A stretch of 64,000 nt of DNA. Source: Trichococcus alkaliphilus. Lineage in GTDB: Bacteria; Bacillota; Bacilli; Lactobacillales; Aerococcaceae. Shown here in pieces: positions 1-9,088 of the stretch. Positions within the stretch are counted from its first letter, which is position 1. Each line of letters opens with the position of its first letter. The position numbers and the translations under genes are program-made. Under the pieces are notes generated by a model. The model was not told where the DNA came from, ran no database searches, and saw only the letters and a program-made list of their open reading frames with translations. Location of the stretch: positions 1 to 64,000 of the forward strand of contig NZ_PXZT01000004.1 in assembly GCF_003008695.1 (NCBI RefSeq), written 5' to 3'.

Positions 1-6
1 AAAAAA

Positions 7-36
7 GGCGTTGATGAAATTTACTTCATCAACACC
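7..36 (-). terminator. Second rho-independent terminator downstream of the PBP gene
   Basis: Inverted repeat with 12-bp arms (GGCGTTGATGAA / TTCATCAACACC) around a 6-nt loop. Read on the minus strand the imperfect pair becomes a G-U wobble and the stem is followed by six T; on the plus strand it would be a C-A mismatch with a poor T-tract. Minus-strand use is therefore more likely, as a back-up to the hairpin at 53-80. Confidence 0.6.
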
Positions 37-52
37 ATTTATTATAGAACCC

Positions 53-80
53 AAATAAAAGGCTGCCTTTAGCGGCAGCC
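53..80 (-). terminator. Rho-independent terminator of the PBP gene
   Basis: On the minus strand a 7-bp GC-rich stem (GGCTGCC, loop GCTAAA, GGCAGCC) is followed by TTTTATTT a few bases after the stop codon of the penicillin-binding protein gene. Confidence 0.85.
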
Positions 81-86
81 TTTCGC

Positions 87-2825
87 TTATTCTTCAGTTG
101 CTGGAGCTTCGTCAGCAGTTGGAGTTTCCTCTTCTGCTTCCGCGTCATCAGGTGCTTCTACATCTTCGGTTGCTGGCTCGTCCTCTGCATCAGCTACATC
201 GTCTGCAACGTTGTTTCGGTTTGCCGCTGCGGCCGCATTGCGTCTGTCTGCTGCTTCAGCCAGGTAGCTGTCCCAATAGTCTTCCAGATCTTTATCGGTA
301 GCGCCTGGTGAGAATTGATAGGAGATTTCTTTCGGTAAATCATCAGCTTTGAACAGATCGGTCCTTGTGGCACCGTTAAGGGTGACGGACAATCCATTCG
401 CGAAGGACACGGTTCCGGCTAAAGTCCCGGTTTCGGCCAACACCGATTTTTCGACAATCCCTTCCGGTTGTTGGTGCGTCTGGTCGGTGCCAAGGATGTC
501 CGGATTGATGCTGTAGATCTTGTTGGCGATCTGGGACCAGTAATTCAGATTTCGCCCGGTCGGAAGACCTTGGTTGTTAGGGTCATAGAAGACATGTTCG
601 CCCTTGTAATTATCATAACCCATCCAAGAGCTGAGCGTGACGGTAGGGGTGCTGGCGATGAACCAGATATCCCGGTTGGCTTCCGATGTCCCTGTCTTTC
701 CGGCCCAATCGGCGCTGAAATTGAGATAGTTGTTGATCGATCTGCCTGTGCCATCGGTGATGACGTCGCGCAGAATGTCCAAAGTCAGATAAGCGGTGTC
801 TTGCGAGAATACTTCAGTCGTTTCGGATTCGTGCTGATAAACGACGTCCCCGTGCTTGTCCGTGATCGTTTCGATCAGGTAGGGCGAAACGTGATCGCCT
901 CCGGTTGCAAATGTCGTGAAGGCGCTGGTCTGTTCCAAAACGGTAGGGCCATCATTCGTTGCTCCGATCGCCAAGGATGGATTGCCGTATTCCGATTCGT
1001 CGATCGAAGTGATGCCCATTTTTTCCAAATATTGCCCAGGATTCATGCCTTCATCGTTCATGGCGACATAGAGCTTGATTGTAGGGTTGTTTTTTGATTG
1101 GTAGAGCGCTTGGCGAGCGGTCATATAAGTATTGGAAATGGTGTCGCCAAAGTTTGTAGGCTCCCATAGTGTGCCATCGGGCTGTTTGATGCTTATTTTT
1201 GTATCAGGCACCATCGAAGCAGGGTAGATCAGGTTCTGTTCGATCGCCGGCGCATAGACCAGCAACGGCTTGATCGTTGAGCCAGGTGAGCGGTTGGTGC
1301 TGAAAACGTGGTCCACTTGATTGACCGAGAAATCACGGCCTCCGATGAACCCGATGATTTTCCCGGTCTGGTTTTCGATCAATACACTACCTGTTTGGGC
1401 AAGCTCAGTAACTTCCTGCGTGATCCCATCTGCATCGACATAGGTATCCACGAAGGTTTCTCCCAAAGTTTGCCCGTAATCTGATGCGACTTCCTGCATA
1501 CCGTTGTAGATGTCTTTGTCGATTGTGCTGTACACATTGTAGCCGGACAAACGCAACGTGTTGTCCGCATTAGCATAATATTCGTTGTACAATTCGGTGT
1601 CCGCTTCCAGATCCTCCAAGGTGAGGTCGTTAGCTGCAGCGGCCTGTTCCATCAGCACGAAGATTGCCTCACGTTCGACGGCTTGATAAAGGTAACTGTT
1701 CCGGTCCTCTTGGGTAGCATGGGAAGCGATGAAATCCTGGGTGATGTCGTACGTGATTGCTGCGTCGTATTCTTCCTTAGTGATGTAGCCTTCGCTGAGC
1801 ATTCGGAATAGAACGGTATTTTTTCTGTTCAGGGCCGCAGTCAAATCTTCCTTTCTTTCGCCATATTGCGTGAAAGGGGTATAGGTATACGGATTCTGCG
1901 GGATGCCCACCAGAAAAGCTGCTTGGGCCAACGAAACATCGGCTGCATGGATGCCAAAAATACCATTCGCCGCTTCCTCTATGCCAGCGATATTGGAACC
2001 GCTGCTGTTTCGTCCAAAAGGAGAGACGTTCAGGTAGGCTGTCAGTATTTCATCCTTCGTAAAGAAATTTTCGAGCCTCAGGGCCAACAGAATTTCATTG
2101 GCTTTGCGGGAAAAAGTCACTTCATTCGACAGTATCTGTTGTTTGACGAGCTGCTGCGTCAAGGTGGAACCGCCGCTTTGGCTGCCGAAGCCGGTCAATT
2201 CAGTCACCAACGCCCTTAGAATGGCTTTCGGTACGATCCCATCATGCTCATAAAAATTTTCGTCTTCCGTTGCGATGAGCGCCTCTTTGATGATCGGAGA
2301 GATGCTTTCCGACGCGACGGTAGTCCTGACCAAGTCGGTGCGGATTTCGGAAATGGCTTCGGTATTTGCGTAGTACATAGTGGAGACGAGTTCGACATTG
2401 CCGATGTCCTCAGCCATGCTTTCGTATGTAGGAGCTGTCTCTTTTGAAATCAAATTAGCGAAGTAACCCAATCCTGCGCCACCGCCAAAGATGCCCAAAA
2501 GGATCATCAACAATACGATTCCGGTAAAAATATTCCGGATCACACCAAAAAAAACATTGAAACCGAAAGCTCCTTTTGAAAGAAGAGGCTTCATGTTTGT
2601 TTCTGTGTCCAGCTTCCGTTTTATTCTTCGCAAAGTCACTTTGCCTTGATCCATTTGCTTGTGGGTCCTTTGCTCCCAAAGCAAGGCTTTTTCCTTTGTT
2701 CTTGCAGCATTTTCTTTCGTGAAAATCCGCTGGAGGCTGCCATTCATCGATTGCCCAAGACGTTTTAAGAATTCCCCGGTCTTTTTCAGCCATTTTTCCG
2801 CTTTATTTCCATCTGGATTGTTCAT
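87..2825 (-). CDS. Class A penicillin-binding protein (glycosyltransferase/transpeptidase)
   Basis: Bifunctional peptidoglycan synthase that would polymerise glycan strands and cross-link stem peptides outside the membrane. A basic cytoplasmic N-terminus of about 90 residues precedes one membrane segment (about 96-122). The GT51 glycosyltransferase domain shows 'EDENFYEHDG' with the catalytic Glu and 'GGSTLTQQLVKQ'. The transpeptidase shows all three active-site motifs: 'SPGSTIKPL' (SxxK), 'SKN' and 'KTGTS'. The last 60 or so residues are an Ala/Glu/Asp-rich low-complexity tail. At 912 residues it fits the PBP1A/PBP2A group of lactic acid bacteria; which paralogue it is cannot be decided from the sequence alone. 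The ATG has AGAGGG just upstream. It is transcribed alone, with two terminators behind it. Confidence 0.93.
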   Translation of the reverse strand: MNNPDGNKAEKWLKKTGEFLKRLGQSMNGSLQRIFTKENAARTKEKALLWEQRTHKQMDQGKVTLRRIKRKLDTETNMKPLLSKGAFGFNVFFGVIRNIFTGIVLLMILLGIFGGGAGLGYFANLISKETAPTYESMAEDIGNVELVSTMYYANTEAISEIRTDLVRTTVASESISPIIKEALIATEDENFYEHDGIVPKAILRALVTELTGFGSQSGGSTLTQQLVKQQILSNEVTFSRKANEILLALRLENFFTKDEILTAYLNVSPFGRNSSGSNIAGIEEAANGIFGIHAADVSLAQAAFLVGIPQNPYTYTPFTQYGERKEDLTAALNRKNTVLFRMLSEGYITKEEYDAAITYDITQDFIASHATQEDRNSYLYQAVEREAIFVLMEQAAAANDLTLEDLEADTELYNEYYANADNTLRLSGYNVYSTIDKDIYNGMQEVASDYGQTLGETFVDTYVDADGITQEVTELAQTGSVLIENQTGKIIGFIGGRDFSVNQVDHVFSTNRSPGSTIKPLLVYAPAIEQNLIYPASMVPDTKISIKQPDGTLWEPTNFGDTISNTYMTARQALYQSKNNPTIKLYVAMNDEGMNPGQYLEKMGITSIDESEYGNPSLAIGATNDGPTVLEQTSAFTTFATGGDHVSPYLIETITDKHGDVVYQHESETTEVFSQDTAYLTLDILRDVITDGTGRSINNYLNFSADWAGKTGTSEANRDIWFIASTPTVTLSSWMGYDNYKGEHVFYDPNNQGLPTGRNLNYWSQIANKIYSINPDILGTDQTHQQPEGIVEKSVLAETGTLAGTVSFANGLSVTLNGATRTDLFKADDLPKEISYQFSPGATDKDLEDYWDSYLAEAADRRNAAAAANRNNVADDVADAEDEPATEDVEAPDDAEAEEETPTADEAPATEE

Positions 2826-2926
2826 AAATTCCCTCTTTCCTTTTCAGGTGGTCACTTATCAGTATAACAAAAAAGCTTTGCCATGACTATTACATAGCAC
2901 GAACAATCACTAAGTCTGAGGGGGCC

Positions 2927-2966
2927 AAAAAAATCAGCAAGGAAGGTTATCCTGGCTGATTTTTTT
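2927..2966. terminator. Bidirectional terminator downstream of trhO
   Basis: AAAAAAATCAGC and GCTGATTTTTTT form an A-flanked, T-flanked hairpin with an inner AAGG/CCTG extension. It lies directly behind the trhO stop codon on the minus strand and also insulates the upstream region of the PBP gene. Confidence 0.85.
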
Positions 2967-2970
2967 GCGG

Positions 2971-3951
2971 TTATGCTGTTGTGGCAGCAGAGCTCTCAAA
3001 CGTCTCTCCGATGGCAGCCAGACGCTCCGTTACCTCAGACTGCGTCAATTGATTGCGCTGCACATAATAATTCGGTTGGTGGACGCGGCATTCATGGGAG
3101 CAGCTGCGCAAGTACTTGTGTTCATTCTCTTCGGAACAGAGCATTCTGCGGTTGCAACTAGGATTGGCGCAATTCGCGTAGCGTTCGCATGGAGTACCGT
3201 CGAACCAGTCTTTTCCGACCACGACATGCTCGATGCGATTGATGTCGACACCGATACGCTCATCGAATACATACATTTTCCCATCCCATAGGTCGCCTTT
3301 GACCGTTTCGTCTTTCCCGTAGGTTGCGATCCCGCCATGCAGCTGACCGACATCCTTAAAACCTTCCTTGACGAGCCAACCAGAGAATTTTTCGCAGCGG
3401 ATGCCGCCTGTGCAATAGGTCACTACGCGTTTTTCCATGAATTTTTCCTTGTTGTCGAGGATCCATTGCGGCAATTCGCGGAAATTTTCGATATCCGGCC
3501 GGACAGCGCCGCGGAAGTGGCCGAGGTCGAACTCGTAGTCGTTGCGGGCATCGATGACGACTGTGTTTTCGTCAAGGATGGCTTCGCGGAAAGCTTCCGG
3601 GGACAAGTATGCGCCAGTCGTTTCATTTGGATCAAGGTCATCTCCTCCCAAGTGCAGCGATACGATTTCCTGACGGGGGCGGACAAACATCTTTTTAAAA
3701 GCATGGCCGTCCGTCTCGTCGATTTTGTATGTGATGTCGTTGAAGCGCGGATCTGCGTTCATATGCTCAATGTACGCTTGCGTTTGTCCAACGGTCCCGG
3801 AAACCGTTCCGTTGATGCCTTCTGGTGCGACCAAAATTCTTCCTTTTAAGCCGATTTCTTTGCAGAATCCTAGATGTTCTTGTGCGAATGTTTCTGCATC
3901 CTCTATCGGTGTATATTTATAATAGAGTAGGACACGATATTCTTTTGTCAT
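2971..3951 (-). CDS. trhO: tRNA uridine(34) hydroxylase, rhodanese-domain TrhO
   Basis: TrhO (YceA/YbfQ family) hydroxylates U34 in the wobble position of certain tRNAs as the first step to 5-methoxyuridine or 5-carboxymethoxyuridine. The protein has an N-terminal acylphosphatase-like part, a central rhodanese domain with the active-site loop '[10 protein letters not shown]' (Cys180 by my count), and a Cys-rich C-terminus ('[18 protein letters not shown]') typical of the long family members. At 326 residues it is full length. The start ATG follows a GGGGAG ribosome-binding site. It is a single gene with its own terminator and does not form an operon with either neighbour. Confidence 0.93.
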   Translation of the reverse strand: MTKEYRVLLYYKYTPIEDAETFAQEHLGFCKEIGLKGRILVAPEGINGTVSGTVGQTQAYIEHMNADPRFNDITYKIDETDGHAFKKMFVRPRQEIVSLHLGGDDLDPNETTGAYLSPEAFREAILDENTVVIDARNDYEFDLGHFRGAVRPDIENFRELPQWILDNKEKFMEKRVVTYCTGGIRCEKFSGWLVKEGFKDVGQLHGGIATYGKDETVKGDLWDGKMYVFDERIGVDINRIEHVVVGKDWFDGTPCERYANCANPSCNRRMLCSEENEHKYLRSCSHECRVHQPNYYVQRNQLTQSEVTERLAAIGETFESSAATTA

Positions 3952-4123
3952 ACTGCTCCCCCTAATTCAATCTGTTTTACTTCGAACGTTATGAAATTAT
4001 ACACATTTTGTAAGCGGAAAGCCAAGAATATGCTCAACGACGAAAAAAAGGCGTCACGCTTTATATGGGAGGGCGCTGCGTGCTAAACTTGCAGTGAACA
4101 CAAAAAGAAAGCGAGGGAATAAG

Positions 4124-5020
4124 ATGGGCATTTGTACATTGATCGTAAATCCGTCGTCAGGGGGCGAAAAAGCTACTGGCTATTTAGACTTGATGCGGAC
4201 GCAATTGAGCGAAATGTTTGAAGAGGTCACCGTCAGAGATACCGAAAAACAGGGAGATGCCGAACAGTTTGCGCTTGAAGCGGCAACCCACGGCCATGAC
4301 GCAGTTTTCTGCATGGGCGGCGATGGAACAGTCAATGAAACCATCAATGGGTTGGCGGCTGCCGGGAAAACCGTATCCTTCGGGTTTGTTCCATTGGGCA
4401 CCGTCAATGACCTTGCAAGAGCGATCGGGATCCCTTTGGAACCGGAACAGGCTATCGCAATGTTGGACAAGGCAAGCTTGATCGATCTGGACATCGGCAA
4501 AGTCAATAATCGTTATTTTGTGTCGAATGTCGCTGCAGGTGCGATCCCCGAGGCTGTCGAAGGGGTCAGCGCGGAAGAAAAAACAAAATATGGCCCACTG
4601 GCTTATTTCATAGAAGGAGGAAAAGCACTAGCGAAACAGACCATGCATCGTTTCCGCATTACGGTGGATGGAGAGACCTTTACACAGGAATCGCCACTCA
4701 TTCTGATTGCTCTGACGAATTCGATCGCCAGCTTCGAAAGTTTCATGCCCCAAGCAAAAGTCGATGACGGCAAAATACGGATGGTCGTTTTCAAGGAGTT
4801 TAACCTGCTGGATTCGGTGAAATTATTGCCGAAGCTCATCAGAGGCGAAATCAAAAATTCGGATACTGTCATCTACAAATCATTCAAACAGGCCACTATT
4901 GCTCTTGAAGATGGCGATAGTTTGATCACCAATGTCGACGGTGACAAAGGTCCGGCATTTCCGCTGGAGATCGAGATATTGCCTTCCTTCATCAAAGTTT
5001 ACGGACCGGCAGCCACTTGA
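4124..5020 (+). CDS. Diacylglycerol kinase family lipid kinase (DgkB/YegS type)
   Basis: Soluble lipid kinase that would phosphorylate diacylglycerol or a related lipid with ATP, returning it to phospholipid synthesis. The N-terminal catalytic domain shows the family signatures 'LIVNPSSGGEKA', 'GGDGTVNETINGL' and 'PLGTVNDLARA'; the C-terminal half is the beta-sandwich region of the family. The open frame could start at a GTG at 4094, but the ATG at 4124 has GAGGG seven bases upstream and gives the usual family N-terminus (298 residues), so I use it. It converges on pepF and shares a long terminator with it. The natural substrate (diacylglycerol or undecaprenol-like lipid) cannot be told from the sequence. 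Confidence 0.9.
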   Translation: MGICTLIVNPSSGGEKATGYLDLMRTQLSEMFEEVTVRDTEKQGDAEQFALEAATHGHDAVFCMGGDGTVNETINGLAAAGKTVSFGFVPLGTVNDLARAIGIPLEPEQAIAMLDKASLIDLDIGKVNNRYFVSNVAAGAIPEAVEGVSAEEKTKYGPLAYFIEGGKALAKQTMHRFRITVDGETFTQESPLILIALTNSIASFESFMPQAKVDDGKIRMVVFKEFNLLDSVKLLPKLIRGEIKNSDTVIYKSFKQATIALEDGDSLITNVDGDKGPAFPLEIEILPSFIKVYGPAAT

Positions 5021-5026
5021 ATAAAA

Positions 5027-5070
5027 ACAAATCCCCACGACCGCTAATTCAGGTCGTGGGGATTTGTTTT
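5027..5070. terminator. Bidirectional terminator between the lipid kinase and pepF
   Basis: A perfect 16-bp stem (ACAAATCCCCACGACC and its complement, 9-nt loop) is followed by T-runs on both strands. It serves two convergent genes. Confidence 0.95.
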
Positions 5071-5074
5071 GTCC

Positions 5075-6883
5075 TCAAATGTATTTTTCGGTCAAGCGCA
5101 GGAATTCTTCCACGTCTCCCGCCATGATCTCCAAGCCTTGGTTCCAGAAGTCTGGTTGCGTGATATCGGCACCAAGATGCTTCCTAACGAGGTCTTCTGT
5201 CGTCATCGATCCGGTATCCCGCAACAGCGAAATATAGGTTTCTTCAAAATTACCATTCTGCTGCAGCGATTGCGCATAAATCCCCAAACTGAACAGGAAG
5301 CCAAACGTGTAAGGGAAGTTGTAGAATGGGACGTCATCGATGAAAAAGTGCAGTTTGCTCGCCCAGAATAGGGGGTGATAGTCACTCAAATTCTCTTGGT
5401 AAGCCTCCTTCTGGGCAGCCTCCATCAGACCGGACAAACGTTCTACCGTGACAAAACCGTTCATCCTTTCGGTGTAGAATGACTTTTCGAAAAGATAACG
5501 AGCATGGATATTCAGGAACATGGCCGTCGCATTTTCGAGCTTCGTATTGAGCAAGGAAATTTTTTCTTCATCGCTGTTTGCTTCCCTGACAGTAGCGGCG
5601 CTGATGATAGTTTCCGCAAAAGTCGATGCCGTTTCGGCGACGTTCATGGCGTAGCGCGTGTTCAGATCAGGAAGGTCGCGCATCACGTGGGAATGGAAGG
5701 CATGGCCAAGTTCATGGGCAAGTGTGCTCATGTCGCTTGCTGAACCCGTAAAGGTCATGAAAATCCGTGATTCTTTCGATTCCGGATAATCTTCGCAATA
5801 GCCGCCAGGTCTCTTCCCGGCTCGGTTTTCGGCTTCGATCCAGCGGTTCTTGACGGCATCCAAGGAAAAGTCTGCCAGTTTCGGACCGAAGGAGGCGAAG
5901 TGCTCGATGATGTAATCCACTGCTTCGTCGAAGCTGAAGGTTTTTGATTGGAAATTGCCGAGCGAAACAGGGGCATCGACATCATACCAAGCTAATTTAT
6001 CCTTGCCCATCAGAGCGGCTTTGCGATCCAAAAACGAAAGGAACGGCTGTTTGTTTGCACTGATTGCCTGCCACATTGCATCCAAGGTCTCACGTTTGAT
6101 GCGGTTGTAGCGCAAAGGCTCTGCCAAGAAATCCTCATCCTGGTGCGCCTCAAAATCCGCCAAACGGAAACCTTGCAGATGATTCAGTGTATCGGCGAAT
6201 GCTGGAGCAAGATTACCCCAAGCTTTTTCCCATTCGACGAATATTTTTTTGCGCACGCTTGGATCGGGATCGGCATACATCCGATTCATGGCTTGGCCGG
6301 CGGATAGTTCGCCCAAAGTTCCATCAGTCTCCTCGAAAGGAATTTTGATGAAGGATACGAGTGTGTCATAGTGTGCGCTCCAACCGTTGAAACCATCGAC
6401 ACGCAATGTCGCCAATAAGGCTTCTTCCTTGTCGGACAGGAGGCGGCTGCCTTGTTGGCGCCATTCCGACAGGGCGAATGCAAGCGGGGAAAAGGCAGGT
6501 TTTTCCACCAACAGATCCCAATCGTTTTCTTTGACTGCGGTTACTTTTTTCTTCAGAGTCGTTTGAATAATCGTTAATTTGCTGTACAATTGAATTATTC
6601 GCGCATGGATTGCGCTAGCATCCAAATCCGTGACATCGGCTGATTGGACACCCGTTATGAAACTGTTGCATTGCATCAAAGCTTTTGCGTAAAGTTCCTC
6701 ATAATGAAGCAAATCCTGGAAATCAGGATATTCCGGTTTGTCTTGTTCGGGGTCCCAAGCGTTTGCTGCGGATTCAAAATCCTTCAATCCGTCTTGGATC
6801 GACTTTAACTTTTCTTGGAGTGTGGGCGAAGAACTTCCGCCTTCAAAAAATGAGTCCAAATCCCAGGTAAGGCTGTATTTCAT
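5075..6883 (-). CDS. pepF: M3 family oligoendopeptidase (PepF-like)
   Basis: Cytoplasmic zinc metallopeptidase that cleaves short oligopeptides. The thimet-oligopeptidase signature 'STLAHELGHAFHSHVM' carries the HExxH zinc site about two thirds of the way along, followed by the usual downstream Glu region ('NVAETASTFAETI'). Length is about 602 residues, as in PepF/YjbG proteins. Two in-frame ATGs exist: at 6892 the ribosome-binding site GAGAGG abuts the ATG, while at 6883 it lies nine bases upstream, so the latter is preferred ('MKYSLTWDLDSFF'). An extended -10 promoter lies at 6932-6940. It is a single gene. Whether its main role is peptide nutrition, signal-peptide clearance or pheromone processing is not visible. 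Confidence 0.92.
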   Translation of the reverse strand: MKYSLTWDLDSFFEGGSSSPTLQEKLKSIQDGLKDFESAANAWDPEQDKPEYPDFQDLLHYEELYAKALMQCNSFITGVQSADVTDLDASAIHARIIQLYSKLTIIQTTLKKKVTAVKENDWDLLVEKPAFSPLAFALSEWRQQGSRLLSDKEEALLATLRVDGFNGWSAHYDTLVSFIKIPFEETDGTLGELSAGQAMNRMYADPDPSVRKKIFVEWEKAWGNLAPAFADTLNHLQGFRLADFEAHQDEDFLAEPLRYNRIKRETLDAMWQAISANKQPFLSFLDRKAALMGKDKLAWYDVDAPVSLGNFQSKTFSFDEAVDYIIEHFASFGPKLADFSLDAVKNRWIEAENRAGKRPGGYCEDYPESKESRIFMTFTGSASDMSTLAHELGHAFHSHVMRDLPDLNTRYAMNVAETASTFAETIISAATVREANSDEEKISLLNTKLENATAMFLNIHARYLFEKSFYTERMNGFVTVERLSGLMEAAQKEAYQENLSDYHPLFWASKLHFFIDDVPFYNFPYTFGFLFSLGIYAQSLQQNGNFEETYISLLRDTGSMTTEDLVRKHLGADITQPDFWNQGLEIMAGDVEEFLRLTEKYI

Positions 6884-6931
6884 GTTGTTCATCCTCTCAG
6901 TCTGAATTGACTAACGTAATGCCATGATTGC

Positions 6932-6940
6932 ATTATAACA
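6932..6940 (-). promoter_or_regulatory. Extended -10 promoter of pepF
   Basis: On the minus strand TGTTATAAT forms an extended -10 element about 45 bases before the pepF start. No convincing -35 box is seen, as is usual for extended -10 promoters. Confidence 0.55.
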
Positions 6941-6992
6941 ATTTCCAGCAAAATAAAAAAAAGAATTCACATCAGGAAAGGAAATAAGTTGC

Positions 6993-7490
6993 ATGCAAAG
7001 AGAACAAAAGAGCAATTCATACATAGTGGGCGCCATTCTGATTATGGGTTACCTCTATTACCGCGCCACTTTCCAACAAGATTTTTATGCTTTGCCGAAC
7101 ATCATCGCGAACCTGCTGCAGGCGCAACCGCTATCCGGGTTATTCGCAACCTTCACCTTCCGATACGGGGAGCAGGTGATCAGCATGGAGGCATTGGGCT
7201 ATTTCGGTTTTTTGGGGTTCTTCGGCAGCAAAATCTGGTTGTTCCTTTCCTATTCCATATTGGCCTACCTTTGGTATGGCGGACTTTCCGGGAAGATGCG
7301 GGAGGCATTTACGCCTATAGTTGTGGCGCTGTTGCTTTCCGTGAGCTACGCGGCTGCGGATGAATTTCACCAGTCGTTTGTGTCTCCTGCATTTGCGATG
7401 AAGGAAGACGTCATTTTGGCAAGCATAGCGGTAATATTGGCGATAATCGCCGCTTGGTTCTTCCTGACTTCCAGAAAAGGCAGAAAGTGA
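6993..7490 (+). CDS. VanZ family membrane protein
   Basis: Small polytopic membrane protein of the VanZ family. The sequence has four or five hydrophobic segments and the diagnostic 'DEFHQSFV' motif near residue 125. The family takes its name from a teicoplanin-resistance accessory protein, but most chromosomal members have no known role and nothing here indicates resistance. ATG at 6993 has GGAAAGGA upstream. It lies between pepF (divergent) and yebC; the gap to yebC contains a separate promoter-like element, so co-transcription is not required. Residues 1-40 are less conserved-looking than the C-terminal half. Confidence 0.85.
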   Translation: MQREQKSNSYIVGAILIMGYLYYRATFQQDFYALPNIIANLLQAQPLSGLFATFTFRYGEQVISMEALGYFGFLGFFGSKIWLFLSYSILAYLWYGGLSGKMREAFTPIVVALLLSVSYAAADEFHQSFVSPAFAMKEDVILASIAVILAIIAAWFFLTSRKGRK

Positions 7491-7511
7491 ATTGCCATAA
7501 GCGGTTACTTT

Positions 7512-7520
7512 TGATAAAAT
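7512..7520 (+). promoter_or_regulatory. Extended -10 promoter of yebC
   Basis: TGATAAAAT, an extended -10 element, lies about 37 bases upstream of the yebC start codon. Confidence 0.5.
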
Positions 7521-7556
7521 GATTGAGTAAATTAATAGATGAGAAGAGGGATCTGA

Positions 7557-8294
7557 ATGTCAGGACATTCAAAATGGAGTAAAATCAAAGGCGCAAAAGG
7601 CGCTGCAGATCAAAAACGAGGTAAAATTTTCCAGAGATTATCGAAAGAAATTTATATGGCTGCAAAAAACAGCGGTCCGGATCCCTCATCTAACCCGAGC
7701 CTGCGCATGATCATCGATAAAGCGAAAGCGGCGAACATGCCGAACGACAACATCACACGCGCCATCAAAAAAGCAACATCTGCTGGAGAAGGCGAAAACT
7801 ATGAAGAAATCACTTATGAAGGCTACGGCCCGAACGGTGTGGCTGTTTTGGTCCATGCTTTGACCGATAACCGCAACCGTACCGCCACAAACATCAGAGT
7901 CGCTTTCAACAAAAACGGAGGATCTTTGGGAGAATCCGGTTCGGTGAGCTACATGTTCGACCGCAAAGGTTATATCGCGATCGAGCGTGAAGACTTGGAA
8001 GTGGATGAAGACACGATGTTGATGAGTGTGTTGGAAGCCGGTGGGGAAGAGTTGCAGACGAGCGAGGAAGTATTCGAAATCTACACAGATCCTACCGATT
8101 TTGATGCAGTTTGCGAAGCTTTGAAGGCAGAAGGCTACGTGTTGGCCGAAGCGGAAGTCACGATGGTTCCGCAAACTTTGTCGGCTATCGCAGCGGACAA
8201 AGAAACGCAATTCAGAACGATGCTGGAAAAACTTGAAGAAGATGATGACGTCTCCGAAGTATTCCACAACGCTGATCTGGACGACGAAGAATAA
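7557..8294 (+). CDS. yebC: YebC/PmpR family protein (TACO1-like)
   Basis: Conserved cytoplasmic YebC family protein. The family was long annotated as transcriptional regulators; more recent work links YebC and its mitochondrial relative TACO1 to relieving ribosome stalling at polyproline stretches. The N-terminus '[18 protein letters not shown]' and '[15 protein letters not shown]' are hallmark motifs, and the length (245 residues) is standard. The C-terminus is very acidic. ATG has GAAGAGGGA upstream. A strong terminator follows, so the gene is its own unit. A translation role would fit with EF-P elsewhere in the window, but no link between them is visible. Confidence 0.95.
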   Translation: MSGHSKWSKIKGAKGAADQKRGKIFQRLSKEIYMAAKNSGPDPSSNPSLRMIIDKAKAANMPNDNITRAIKKATSAGEGENYEEITYEGYGPNGVAVLVHALTDNRNRTATNIRVAFNKNGGSLGESGSVSYMFDRKGYIAIEREDLEVDEDTMLMSVLEAGGEELQTSEEVFEIYTDPTDFDAVCEALKAEGYVLAEAEVTMVPQTLSAIAADKETQFRTMLEKLEEDDDVSEVFHNADLDDEE

Positions 8295-8314
8295 CATTTT
8301 GCAGAGAATCAAAA

Positions 8315-8360
8315 ACGGTTGCCTACCTTGTCTATTGACAAGGTAGGCAACCGTTTTTTT
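8315..8360 (+). terminator. Rho-independent terminator of yebC
   Basis: A perfect 18-bp stem (ACGGTTGCCTACCTTGTC and its complement) with a 4-nt loop is followed by seven T. It is one of the strongest terminators in the window. Confidence 0.95.
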
Positions 8361-8410
8361 CGGATTCGTCCTGGCCTAAGCGCCAATGCCGTTCCTGTAA
8401 TCGCTTTCTT

Positions 8411-8443
8411 CTTTGGCTTGTAGTATAATTTAGTTAGCCAAAG
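8411..8443 (+). promoter_or_regulatory. -10 element enclosed by an 8-bp inverted repeat (candidate operator)
   Basis: CTTTGGCT (8411-8418) and AGCCAAAG (8436-8443) are perfect inverted arms 17 bases apart, and TATAAT (8424-8429) sits between them. The placement suggests an operator over the promoter of the DJ-1/PfpI gene about 90 bases downstream. The regulator is unknown. Confidence 0.45.
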
Positions 8444-8533
8444 TCGATCTTTCCTAGGACTTTTCGAACAAGGCTCTTAAAGAGAAACTATCATTATCCG
8501 ATCGGGATAAACAACGAATGGGGGAACAGCGGT

Positions 8534-9043
8534 ATGGCAAAAGTAATATTTGTTATTGCACCTGAAGATTTCCGCGACGAAGAATTATTCATGACCCAAG
8601 AAGAGGTTGCGAAATGCGGACATGAGATGTGGATCGCCAGCCACAAAACCGGGACCTGTATGGGTGTGCATGGCGGGATCGCGCAGTCGGATCTCTTGGT
8701 TGAGGATGTCGATACGACCAGTTTTGATGGAGTAGTATTCGTGGGAGGACAGGGAAGCCGCGTTTTCTTCGATGATCCACATGCCTGGATGTTGGCGCAG
8801 GCGATGAATGGGCAAGGCAAAATGGTTGCTGCCATCTGCATCGCGCCGGTCATCTTAGCGAATGCCGGTTTGCTGAAAAAGAAAAATGCGACTGTTTTCG
8901 AATCCGAGGTTGCAGCTATCGAAGCCAAAGGGGCAGTTTATTCTGAGTCCGATGTAACAGTCGACGGCAATATCATCACTGCGAACGGTGCGGATCAAGC
9001 AAAACAGTTCGGACTGGAAATCTGCAAGTTTTTGGCTGGCTAA
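8534..9043 (+). CDS. DJ-1/PfpI family protein
   Basis: Cytoplasmic protein of the DJ-1/PfpI superfamily, which includes deglycase-like, glyoxalase-like and chaperone-like members; the exact activity cannot be assigned. The nucleophile-elbow cysteine is seen in 'AAICIAPVILA' (Cys102), the partner acidic residue in 'EDFRDEEL' near residue 15, and the C-terminal 'ITANGADQAKQFG' corresponds to the conserved substrate-pocket strand. The length, 169 residues, is one domain. Its promoter is enclosed by an 8-bp inverted repeat, so it may be regulated. A small unknown gene follows after about 45 bases and could be co-transcribed. Confidence 0.9.
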   Translation: MAKVIFVIAPEDFRDEELFMTQEEVAKCGHEMWIASHKTGTCMGVHGGIAQSDLLVEDVDTTSFDGVVFVGGQGSRVFFDDPHAWMLAQAMNGQGKMVAAICIAPVILANAGLLKKKNATVFESEVAAIEAKGAVYSESDVTVDGNIITANGADQAKQFGLEICKFLAG

Positions 9044-9088
9044 AGCAGAAATACGGCTGTTGGTGAGAAATTGGAGGCGGCAGGGAAT

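Noticed and set aside
468-1097. 209-codon plus-strand open frame
   Set aside because: It lies wholly antisense to the PBP gene, has no family resemblance or ribosome-binding site, and mirrors the codon bias of the real gene.
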